A stretch of DNA of 15,255 nucleotides from Prevotellaceae bacterium UBA1743. GTDB lineage: Bacteria; Bacteroidota; Bacteroidia; Bacteroidales; Bacteroidaceae. The stretch is taken from NCBI GenBank assembly GCA_002314945.1, contig DCHV01000047.1, positions 1 through 15,255 on the forward strand. Direction: 5' to 3'. Position numbers and translations under genes: made by a program. Shown in pieces: positions 1-6,650 of this stretch; positions within the stretch are counted from its first letter, which is position 1, and every line of letters starts with the position of its first letter. Below the pieces are notes generated by a model. The model made no database searches. It worked only from the letters and a program-made list of their open reading frames with translations, and was not told the origin of the DNA.

Positions 1-2
1 TG

Positions 3-956
3 AGGTACACGTTACCCCTATATACGGAGATTTCTCCCGACAACAAGACGTATTATGCAATGCCCTACCTGAAACTGGAGGGAGGATGCGGGAAACTCAA
101 GGCTAAGGTCATCGGTGAGTTCCAGCACTACAAGTACCGTATCATGCGCGCGGACGTTCCTTTCACCAAGGTAAGTAATGACTTCACGGGACAATTGATA
201 ACGGAATGGCACTTCACGCCTCACAAGAACCTGCGCCTGATCCTCGACCGCAAACTGCAGCGACCCACCGACGAACAGCTCTACCCGTATCGCATCTATA
301 GCCCCCGACGGATGGAGTATGTGGAGGGTAACCCCGATCTGATTCCCATGATGTCGCACGAGGCGAAACTGGATTACATCGCTGACTACAGATGGGGACT
401 GTCGCGCTCCCTGACCTTCAATGCGGCGGCCAGCTACAATCGTGTGAGTGACATCCTGAGTGACCGATACTCGACCTCTTCCCCCATACCTGGTTCCATG
501 GGGCTGGCTCAGCAGTACCTCACCTTCGAGAACTTCGGCACGAACAATATCGCAAGTGCCAACCTGATGGCGCTGTATTCATATAAGGTGTTCTCGCTCT
601 CACTGACGGGTAACCTGTTCCACAACGTGAAGGATATGAGCTCGGGACGCGACCACTATACCTATTATAATATATCCTTCTACCCGCATTTCCAACTGAA
701 GGATGGATGGCACGGCGGCGTATATCTTGTCTATTACAGCAAGGTGGCCCAGCATAACAGTACGCTGGGCAATTGTGCCACAGCCCAAATGTCGGTGGGG
801 AAGTCCTGGCGCAACCTCTACGTATATGTATATGAGAGGGTACTGATGCAGAAACATGCCGAGGATGTGAACCGAACGTCTTCCAGCGAGTATAGCGTGA
901 CGTCCTATGATATGATTCCCAATGTGGTGGGAATCGGCTGTAAATACTCTTTCTGA
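3..956 (+). CDS. Outer-membrane beta-barrel protein (TonB-dependent receptor-like), C-terminal part
   Basis: The reading frame is open from base 3 to the stop at 954-956, so the gene begins before the window. The ATG at 60 is internal. About 317 residues are visible. They are rich in alternating aromatic and polar residues typical of transmembrane beta strands. The stretch RPTDEQLYPYRIY...EGNPDL resembles the 'RP...L.P...GNP.L.P' signature of the Bacteroidetes outer-membrane barrel family (OMP_b-brl_3, related to SusC/TonB receptors). The protein ends in Tyr-Ser-Phe; a C-terminal aromatic residue is the usual BAM insertion signal. The plug and any carboxypeptidase-like N-terminal domain lie outside the window, so the substrate cannot be guessed. 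The next gene starts 12 bases downstream on the same strand, which suggests co-transcription with the SpoIIE-type phosphatase. The class is fairly sure, the specific role unknown. Confidence 0.8.
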   Translation, partial: RYTLPLYTEISPDNKTYYAMPYLKLEGGCGKLKAKVIGEFQHYKYRIMRADVPFTKVSNDFTGQLITEWHFTPHKNLRLILDRKLQRPTDEQLYPYRIYSPRRMEYVEGNPDLIPMMSHEAKLDYIADYRWGLSRSLTFNAAASYNRVSDILSDRYSTSSPIPGSMGLAQQYLTFENFGTNNIASANLMALYSYKVFSLSLTGNLFHNVKDMSSGRDHYTYYNISFYPHFQLKDGWHGGVYLVYYSKVAQHNSTLGNCATAQMSVGKSWRNLYVYVYERVLMQKHAEDVNRTSSSEYSVTSYDMIPNVVGIGCKYSF

Positions 957-968
957 TCTCGTCAAGGC

Positions 969-2741
969 ATGAAGAAGATTATCCTCACCCTCTGCTCCGT
1001 TCTGATTGTATTCGTGTGTACGTTGGTGGGGACCAATCATTGTGTCTCCAACAAGTCGTACGAGATGGCGGATGAGGTGAATAAATATCTCCTGGACGAA
1101 ATACGCTCCGACCTGGACCGTGATATGCGCATCACGCGGCAGTCGGTATTCAATTATTTCATGGGTAACGGGGATGTCACACTTTCTGATTCCAACGAAT
1201 ATGTGATCGTGGCAGAGGAGGGAATCCCGATATTTCTGGATCGTATCTATACTATTCTGGAGGATTTTCTGCAGGTAACGCCGTACTGCTCCTCGATAAC
1301 GTGTATCGTGGATAGTGCGGTATGTAGCGAATATATAAAAGGTAAGGGAAAAACACAGGTGGGGTGCTTTGTTCCATCTGTCACGCGGGCTGACCTCAAA
1401 CGTACGGATCTTGCCCTGTCGTACGACTTCATGCGGGCCCAACACTACAACCGACTGAAGAAGGAACTGAAACCCTTTTGGACGGTGCCCTCGCGCAACT
1501 CGGTGGTGGCAAAGAAATTGGTCATTCTCTACATTCCCATCTGCAGGGAGGACGGACGCTTCTTTGGCGCCTTGGCTGTCGATATAGATGTACGTACACT
1601 GGACGAGGATCTGAGGCGTAATCTTCCCTACGAAAATGAGATGTCCCAAATCCTCATCTTGGGGGAAGATGGCGAGGTGATATCCTCTATCCCAGAAGAT
1701 TACAAAAAGGCTTCATCCTACCTGGTTATAGAGGACAGCCTGATGCAACATGGAAAATATTATTTGGAGAAGGAAGATGAGGAGGGACGAGATGTATTTG
1801 TGTATGATGGCACGAAATACTACCAGTTCAAGAGCAAAATGGAGGAGGCACCATGGAGGGTGATTGTGATATGCAATACGGATGCCATATATCAGAGTAC
1901 CATGGATATACGCAATATCATATTCATGACATCGGCCGCAGGAATGCTGCTGATGCTGGTGGCCTGTGTCGTCGTCTCGCGACAGATACGCAAGAACATG
2001 CTGCAGAAGGCGGCCTCGGAACAAGAACTGAAAATGGCAGCTAAGGCACAGGTCGATCTGCTTCGAGGAACTGAATTCAGGTCGGGAGAATGGTCGCTCC
2101 TTTCTTATATGAAATCGGCAAAAGAGGCTGGAGGAGACCTGTACGACTATGTGGAAAAGGATGGCAAACTGATTTTCTGCATCGGCGATGTGGCGGGTAA
2201 GGGTATGCCGGCGGCCCTGTTCATGACGCAGGTTGTGTCGCTCTTCCGCAATGCGGTACGATACAGTGACGACCCACAGAAAATAGTCTCGAATATCAAC
2301 GATGTGCTGGCCGACAACAACCCGGATATGACATTCTGCACCTTCTTCGTGGGCGTGCTGGAGAAGAATACCCTGTGCTTCTGCAACGCAGGACACAATC
2401 ACCCTATCTTGCTCAGGAAGAAGGAGGGAGTGACGGACCCCTGCTACCTGAAATGCAGCTCCAACATGGCGGCTGGTTTGATGGGAGGCTTTCCCTTCCA
2501 TGGCGAGGAAATCGAACTGGAGCCGGAAGAGTCCATCCTGCTCTATACCGATGGCGTGACGGAGGCAAAGAACCGGCACAACGATTACTGGGGCGAAGAG
2601 GCATTCCTGAAGGCGCTGTCCGATGTCCGTGTGGAAACGGAACGTGCTGTGATAGATTTGGTTGTACATGCCGTAGAAACCTTTGTGAAAGGGCAGCCTC
2701 AAAGCGACGATATCACCCTCTTGTATCTTCGGAAATGTTAA
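969..2741 (+). CDS. Membrane-anchored PP2C/SpoIIE-family serine phosphatase with periplasmic sensor region
   Basis: This 590-residue protein has an N-terminal membrane segment (about residues 4-26), a long extracytoplasmic region (about 30-315) of the size of a Cache-type sensor, and a second membrane segment (about 317-338). A short charged linker (340-365) follows, then a C-terminal SpoIIE/RsbU-type phosphatase domain (about 365-590). The metal-binding motifs of PP2C enzymes are all present: AGGD at 387-390, GDVAGKGMP at 406-414, TDGVTEA at 527-533 and SDD at 579-581, plus CNAGHNHP near 472. In the family, such enzymes dephosphorylate a STAS-domain anti-anti-sigma factor in partner-switching pathways. 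No STAS or anti-sigma kinase gene is in the window, so the target is unknown. I see no clear HAMP domain. The sensor fold is inferred from size and topology only. The gene lies 12 bases after the barrel gene, and a terminator-like hairpin follows it. Confidence 0.88.
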   Translation: MKKIILTLCSVLIVFVCTLVGTNHCVSNKSYEMADEVNKYLLDEIRSDLDRDMRITRQSVFNYFMGNGDVTLSDSNEYVIVAEEGIPIFLDRIYTILEDFLQVTPYCSSITCIVDSAVCSEYIKGKGKTQVGCFVPSVTRADLKRTDLALSYDFMRAQHYNRLKKELKPFWTVPSRNSVVAKKLVILYIPICREDGRFFGALAVDIDVRTLDEDLRRNLPYENEMSQILILGEDGEVISSIPEDYKKASSYLVIEDSLMQHGKYYLEKEDEEGRDVFVYDGTKYYQFKSKMEEAPWRVIVICNTDAIYQSTMDIRNIIFMTSAAGMLLMLVACVVVSRQIRKNMLQKAASEQELKMAAKAQVDLLRGTEFRSGEWSLLSYMKSAKEAGGDLYDYVEKDGKLIFCIGDVAGKGMPAALFMTQVVSLFRNAVRYSDDPQKIVSNINDVLADNNPDMTFCTFFVGVLEKNTLCFCNAGHNHPILLRKKEGVTDPCYLKCSSNMAAGLMGGFPFHGEEIELEPEESILLYTDGVTEAKNRHNDYWGEEAFLKALSDVRVETERAVIDLVVHAVETFVKGQPQSDDITLLYLRKC

Positions 2742-2770
2742 TTATACTTAAATCTTTTTACGTTTGATAG

Positions 2771-2810
2771 GGCAGTGGCCTGCCAAAGGGGGGTGTGTCA
2801 GGCTTTTTTT
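2771..2810 (+). terminator. Terminator-like hairpin after the phosphatase gene
   Basis: GCCTG at 2778-2782 pairs with CAGGC at 2799-2803 and is followed directly by seven T (2804-2810). An alternative small stem GGCAG/CTGCC (2771-2775 with 2780-2784) overlaps it. The 16-base loop is large and G-rich, so strength is uncertain. The position, 30 bases after the stop codon and just before the rpsA promoter, fits an intrinsic terminator. Confidence 0.6.
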
Positions 2811-2811
2811 G

Positions 2812-2820
2812 TAATTTTGC
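2812..2820 (+). promoter_or_regulatory. rpsA promoter, -7 box
   Basis: TAATTTTGC matches the Bacteroidetes sigma-ABfr -7 consensus TAnnTTTG followed by C. I see no good TTTG -33 element about 20 bases upstream, where the terminator loop lies. The implied start is near 2825, which gives a leader of roughly 58 bases. A second -7 match, TACGTTTG at 2759-2766, lies before the terminator and is a weaker candidate. Confidence 0.6.
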
Positions 2821-2824
2821 ACGC

Positions 2825-2841
2825 GCGTTTTGTATAAACGC
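2825..2841 (+). promoter_or_regulatory. Hairpin at the start of the rpsA leader
   Basis: GCGTTT (2825-2830) and AAACGC (2836-2841) form a perfect 6-bp stem with a 5-base loop. It lies right at the predicted 5' end of the rpsA mRNA. The 40 bases after it are A/T-rich and unstructured up to the start codon. It could protect the 5' end or take part in S1 autoregulation. It is too short to call a known RNA family. Confidence 0.35.
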
Positions 2842-2883
2842 ATCGAGTTTATCAATTTTATTATTAACAATTAACTAATCTGT

Positions 2884-4674
2884 ATGGCAGATTTCAAAAA
2901 TGTTGCTCCCCTGGATGGTTTCGATTGGGAAGCCTATGCCAATGGCGACAGCAACGCAGAAGTGAGCCGTGAGGCTCAGACGGAGGCTTATGAAAGTTCT
3001 CTGAACAAAGTAAATGATCACGATGTAGTGGATGGTACCGTCATCGCAATGAACAAGCGCGAAGTGGTAGTGAACATCGGCTTCAAGAGCGATGGCATCA
3101 TTCCCATGAGTGAGTTCCGCTACAATCCCGACCTGAAGATTGGTGACACTATCGAAGTGTACATCGAGAATCAGGAAGACAAGAAGGGCCAGTTGCTTCT
3201 CTCTCACAAGAAAGCACGCGCAAGCCGTTCATGGGATCGTGTAAACCAGGCTCTTGAAAGCCAGGAAATCGTAAACGGCTATGTAAAGTGCCGCACCAAG
3301 GGCGGTATGATTGTCGATGTATTTGGTATCGAGGCTTTCTTGCCCGGTTCTCAGATCGACGTGAAGCCTATTCGCGACTATGATATCTTCGTGGGCAAGA
3401 CCATGGAGTTCAAGGTTGTGAAGATCAATCAGGAATACAAGAATGTAGTGGTAAGCCACAAGGCCATCATCGAGGCCGAGATGGAACAGCAGAAGAAGGA
3501 AATCATCAGCAAGCTGGAGAAGGGTCAGGTATTGGAAGGTATTGTCAAGAATATCACCAACTATGGCGTATTCATCGACTTGGGTGGCGTAGATGGTTTG
3601 ATTCACATCACCGACCTCTCTTGGGGCCGTGTAAGTGATCCCAACGAGATCGTTACTCTGGACGAGAAGATCAACGTTGTTATTCTGGACTTCGACGACG
3701 AGAAGAAACGTATTGCATTGGGCTTGAAGCAGCTGACTCCTCATCCATGGGATGCACTGGATGCCGATCTGAAGGTGGGCGACCATGTACATGGCAAGGT
3801 AGTAGTGATGGCCGACTATGGTGCATTCATCGAAATCGCTCCTGGTGTAGAAGGTTTGATCCACGTTTCAGAGATGAGCTGGAGCCAGCATCTGCGTAGC
3901 GCTCAGGACTTCCTGAAGGTAGGTGACGAGGTAGAGGCTGTAATCCTGACACTCGACCGCGATGAGCGTAAGATGTCTCTCGGTGTTAAGCAGCTGAAGG
4001 ATGATCCTTGGGAGAATATCGAAGCCAAGTATCCTATTGGCAGCAAGCATATTGCCAAGGTTCGCAATTTCACCAACTTTGGTGTATTTGTAGAAATCGA
4101 GGAAGGCGTGGATGGTTTGATCCACATCAGCGACCTGAGCTGGACCAAGAAGGTAAAGCATCCAAAGGAGTTTACTCAAATTGGTGCCGAAGTAGATGTT
4201 TGCGTATTGGAAATCGACAAGGCAAACCGTCGTCTCTCTTTGGGTCACAAGCAGCTTGAGGAGAATCCCTGGGATGTATTCGAGACCATCTTCACTCAGG
4301 ATAGCGTTCACGAGGGTACTATCGTAGAGATGATGGACAAGGGTGCAGTTGTTCAGTTGGAATATGGCGTAGAGGGCTTTGCTACTCCCAAGCACTTGGC
4401 AAAGGAGGATGGTTCTCAGGCTAAAGTGAACGAGAAACTGCAGTTCAAGGTGATTGAGTTCAACAAGGAGAATCGTCGCATCATCCTTTCTCACAGCCGT
4501 ATCTTCGAAGATGAGCAGCGCGCAAAGGCACGTGCCGAAAAGAAGGCAGCAACTCGTGCAGCTGGTGATAAGAAGGAAGAGACTCCAAAGATTCAGAATC
4601 AGGCAGCCAGCACCACACTGGGTGACTTGGACGCTCTGGCAGCTCTGAAGGCTAAGATGCAGCAGGGTGAGTAA
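2884..4674 (+). CDS. rpsA: 30S ribosomal protein S1
   Basis: S1 binds the A/U-rich 5' region of mRNAs and helps load them on the 30S subunit. The 596-residue product has six S1 (OB-fold) repeats at about residues 46-108, 127-192, 213-282, 300-369, 386-456 and 474-539. Repeats three to five carry the clearest GVF/GAF...VDGLIHI(T/S)DLSW motifs. A charged Lys/Ala-rich tail (545-596) ends the protein. The length fits the Bacteroidetes form, slightly longer than the E. coli protein. The start codon has no Shine-Dalgarno sequence, only an A/T-rich leader, as is usual in this phylum. It has its own promoter (2812) and a strong terminator (4698-4729), so it appears to be mainly monocistronic. Identity is secure from the repeat architecture. 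Confidence 0.97.
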   Translation: MADFKNVAPLDGFDWEAYANGDSNAEVSREAQTEAYESSLNKVNDHDVVDGTVIAMNKREVVVNIGFKSDGIIPMSEFRYNPDLKIGDTIEVYIENQEDKKGQLLLSHKKARASRSWDRVNQALESQEIVNGYVKCRTKGGMIVDVFGIEAFLPGSQIDVKPIRDYDIFVGKTMEFKVVKINQEYKNVVVSHKAIIEAEMEQQKKEIISKLEKGQVLEGIVKNITNYGVFIDLGGVDGLIHITDLSWGRVSDPNEIVTLDEKINVVILDFDDEKKRIALGLKQLTPHPWDALDADLKVGDHVHGKVVVMADYGAFIEIAPGVEGLIHVSEMSWSQHLRSAQDFLKVGDEVEAVILTLDRDERKMSLGVKQLKDDPWENIEAKYPIGSKHIAKVRNFTNFGVFVEIEEGVDGLIHISDLSWTKKVKHPKEFTQIGAEVDVCVLEIDKANRRLSLGHKQLEENPWDVFETIFTQDSVHEGTIVEMMDKGAVVQLEYGVEGFATPKHLAKEDGSQAKVNEKLQFKVIEFNKENRRIILSHSRIFEDEQRAKARAEKKAATRAAGDKKEETPKIQNQAASTTLGDLDALAALKAKMQQGE

Positions 4675-4697
4675 TCCTCAGAATCAATATCAATAAG

Positions 4698-4729
4698 GTA
4701 AAGCTCGCTTCGGCGGGCTTTACTTTTTT
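4698..4729 (+). terminator. Strong intrinsic terminator after rpsA
   Basis: An 11-bp stem (4698-4708 with 4713-4723, one T-G wobble) closes on a TTCG tetraloop and is followed by six T (4724-4729). This is a textbook Rho-independent terminator. It ends only seven bases before the rnz start codon. Confidence 0.93.
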
Positions 4730-4736
4730 CATTGCG

Positions 4737-5651
4737 ATGGAAGAGTTTTCGGTTTATATCCTCGGTTGTGGCAGCGCCAAGCCCACACTCCGTCATCAAC
4801 CTTCGTGTCAGGTGGTGAATGTCCATGACAAGTTGTATATGATAGATTGTGGCGAGTCGGCTCAGATGGGTTTTGCCAAAACGGGACTTAACATACAACG
4901 GCTGGGGCATATCTTCATCACGCACAATCATGGGGATCATGTGTTTGGCCTGCCTGGCCTGCTCAGTACGCTGGCATTGTTGGGGCGCACGGCCGACCTG
5001 CACATATACGCTCCTCGTACATTGCAGGAATATCTGGATACCGTGCTTCGTATCTATTGCGACGGGATGGATTATCAGGTATTGTTTCATGCGGTGGATC
5101 CCTGTCTGAATCAGGTGGTATTTCAGGACCGTAGCGTGAGGGTGGAGTCTATTCCCTTGTCGCATCGTCTGCCCTGTTGCGGCTACCGTTTCGTGGAAGC
5201 CACAGGCTTGCCGCATATCAGACGCGAGATGATAGATGCCTTCCATATTCCAATCAGCCAGATCAACAACATCAAGATGGGTGCATCGTGGACCACTCCA
5301 GATGGTACCTTCATCCCCCATGAGAAACTTACCACCCCAGCACGTCAGAGCCGCTCGTATGCGTATTGTTCTGATACGGTGTTCAAACCAGATATCGTGC
5401 CATACGTGAGTCATTCTGATCTGCTGTATCACGAGGCAACCTATTCAGGAGAAATGGAACTGCGTGCCACGCAGACGCTTCATACGACAGCGCCTCAGGC
5501 AGCCCGGATTGCCCTCCAAGCTGAAGTGGGAAAACTGTGCATAGGACATTTCAGTGCGCGTATCCGCAATGAGCAGGCTCTATTGGACGAAGCGAAGGCA
5601 ATTTTTCCAAATTGTGTACTTGCCAACGAAGGTTTGGTGATAAAATTGTGA
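4737..5651 (+). CDS. rnz: Ribonuclease Z (tRNA 3'-end processing endonuclease)
   Basis: RNase Z is a zinc-dependent metallo-beta-lactamase-fold nuclease that removes the 3' trailer from tRNA precursors. The 304-residue protein shows the diagnostic HxHxDH motif as HNHGDH (His63, His65, Asp67, His68). It also has LSHRLPCCGYR with His143, the metal ligand Asp213 in YCSDT, the EATY segment at 233-236 and the late histidine of GHFSAR (His271). The N-terminus LGCGSAKPT...QPSCQ is typical of the family, so the ATG at 4737 is likely the true start. No Shine-Dalgarno sequence is visible and only seven bases separate the rpsA terminator from the start codon. Transcription must come from readthrough, from a promoter inside rpsA, or from a very close promoter. 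Confidence 0.95.
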   Translation: MEEFSVYILGCGSAKPTLRHQPSCQVVNVHDKLYMIDCGESAQMGFAKTGLNIQRLGHIFITHNHGDHVFGLPGLLSTLALLGRTADLHIYAPRTLQEYLDTVLRIYCDGMDYQVLFHAVDPCLNQVVFQDRSVRVESIPLSHRLPCCGYRFVEATGLPHIRREMIDAFHIPISQINNIKMGASWTTPDGTFIPHEKLTTPARQSRSYAYCSDTVFKPDIVPYVSHSDLLYHEATYSGEMELRATQTLHTTAPQAARIALQAEVGKLCIGHFSARIRNEQALLDEAKAIFPNCVLANEGLVIKL

Positions 5652-5677
5652 TAAAAAGCTTTTTTTTTCAGAAAAAG

Positions 5678-5709
5678 TTTGGAGAGTATGCACGAAATAC
5701 GTAATTTTG
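5678..5709 (+). promoter_or_regulatory. Promoter of the small exported protein gene
   Basis: TTTG at 5678-5681 and TAATTTTG at 5702-5709 match both Bacteroidetes promoter boxes, with a 20-base spacer. This is the best full promoter match in the window. The predicted start near 5715 leaves almost no leader before the ATG at 5720. The ATGs at 5729 or 5732 may therefore be the real start. Confidence 0.75.
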
Positions 5710-5719
5710 TGATGCGAAA

Positions 5720-6034
5720 ATGCATTTTATGATGAGAAAAGCAATACTCTTGACCTTGTGCGTGTTGTTTTTTGCAACAGCAGAAGGATTGAAGGCAAAT
5801 CCGGCGATGGAAATCACCGAGCCGAATGCCAACAATGTAATCCAGCCCTTGGGAGGTCGCGATATCCGACTTGTTGGAGCAAATGGAGAGACATTGGAGG
5901 TGTTCAACCTGACTGGAGTGAAGGTGGCGCAAATCCAGGTAGATAGCTCCGAGAAGACCATCACGCTGGATGTAAGCAAGGGGTGCTATATTCTCAAGGT
6001 GAACAACATTGTTCGCAAGGTGTTTATCCAATAG
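5720..6034 (+). CDS. Small exported protein made of a signal peptide and a T9SS type A sorting-like domain
   Basis: The 104-residue protein has a hydrophobic signal peptide (about residues 5-26, likely cut after Ala26 in LKA-NP) and a linker to about 45. The C-terminal segment (45-104) is organised like the type IX secretion sorting domain: GETLEVFNLTGVKV, then TLDVSKGCYILKV, then a basic VRKVFIQ end. In cargo proteins this domain follows a large functional part; here there is none. ATGs at 5720, 5729 and 5732 are all possible, and the promoter position favours 5729 or 5732. One cysteine (in KGCY) remains in the mature part. The similarity is by pattern only, and function is unknown. The ECF sigma gene follows 70 bases later without a visible terminator, so the two may be co-transcribed. 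Confidence 0.75.
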   Translation: MHFMMRKAILLTLCVLFFATAEGLKANPAMEITEPNANNVIQPLGGRDIRLVGANGETLEVFNLTGVKVAQIQVDSSEKTITLDVSKGCYILKVNNIVRKVFIQ

Positions 6035-6069
6035 TTGCGGAGTTCCTCTTCCCTCAACCCTCATCTTTT

Positions 6070-6090
6070 AACTTTCAACTATCAACTATC
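6070..6090 (+). repeat. Three tandem heptamers AACTWTC in the sigma factor leader
   Basis: AACTTTC (6070-6076), AACTATC (6077-6083) and AACTATC (6084-6090) stand head to tail. They lie inside a 59-base stretch (6043-6101) that contains no G at all and runs almost to the start codon at 6105. TAACTTTC at 6069-6076 is one base off the -7 promoter consensus. Confidence 0.7.
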
Positions 6091-6104
6091 TCCTCTCTTC
6101 TGAA

Positions 6105-6644
6105 ATGATCAACGAGGAAGAACTGGTAAAACAGTTGAAGGACCCTGTTTCGCGTGAGGGTGCGTTTCATCTTCTTGTAAAAGAATATCAGAAACCATTG
6201 TATTGGTTGATTCGTCATGTCGTCTTGTCACATGAGGATGCCAACGACGTGTTGCAGAATACGTTTTTCAAGGCATGGCGGTCGATTGGGGCGTTTGAAG
6301 GACGCTCCCAACTGAGGACTTGGTTGTATCGTATTGCGCTCAACGAAACAATGAGTTTCATGGAAAATCGGGGCAATACAATTCCTCTGGAACAGATAGA
6401 CAATCCAGATTACGACGCCTTGCAAAGTGATTCCAATTTGGATGGAGACAGGACACAGAAACTCTTGTTTGAGGCTCTTGAGTCTCTTCCAAAGAAGCAG
6501 CGTGAGGTATTTGAAATGCGATATTTCCGTAATATGAAATACGAGGAAATCAGTGAATTGCTGGGAACAAGCGTAGGCGCACTGAAAGCGTCATACCATC
6601 ATGCTGTGAAAAAAGTCAATGCTTTTTTCCAGAGCCTGGATTAG
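6105..6644 (+). CDS. ECF-family RNA polymerase sigma factor
   Basis: The 179-residue protein has the two-domain layout of extracytoplasmic-function sigma factors. Sigma region 2 (about residues 24-92) includes the core-binding DANDVLQNTFFKAWRSI and the promoter-melting segment around RSQLRTWLYRIALNE. A linker (93-118) precedes region 4 (about 124-175), where LPKKQREVFEMRYF and the helix-turn-helix YEEISELLGTSVGALKA would read the -35 element. The protein ends right after region 4 with no sensory extension. No anti-sigma gene follows: the convergent mazG stop codon is six bases away. The gene upstream encodes a small exported protein. The regulon is unknown. The leader is G-free and has no Shine-Dalgarno sequence. 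Confidence 0.93.
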   Translation: MINEEELVKQLKDPVSREGAFHLLVKEYQKPLYWLIRHVVLSHEDANDVLQNTFFKAWRSIGAFEGRSQLRTWLYRIALNETMSFMENRGNTIPLEQIDNPDYDALQSDSNLDGDRTQKLLFEALESLPKKQREVFEMRYFRNMKYEEISELLGTSVGALKASYHHAVKKVNAFFQSLD

Positions 6645-6650
6645 AGAAAA

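Noticed and set aside
600..1649. 349-codon open frame on the minus strand across the barrel and phosphatase genes
   Set aside because: It is antisense to two well-supported genes, has no family-like motifs and is explained by codon bias of the plus-strand genes.
1713..2702. 329-codon minus-strand frame inside the phosphatase gene
   Set aside because: It is a shadow of a gene whose catalytic motifs are all intact; the translation is low-complexity and His-rich.
5653..5677. A/T-only hairpin after rnz (AAAAAGC followed by a T-run, then AAAAAG)
   Set aside because: The possible stem is only A-T pairs plus one C-G, with no T-tail after it, so it is not a convincing terminator.
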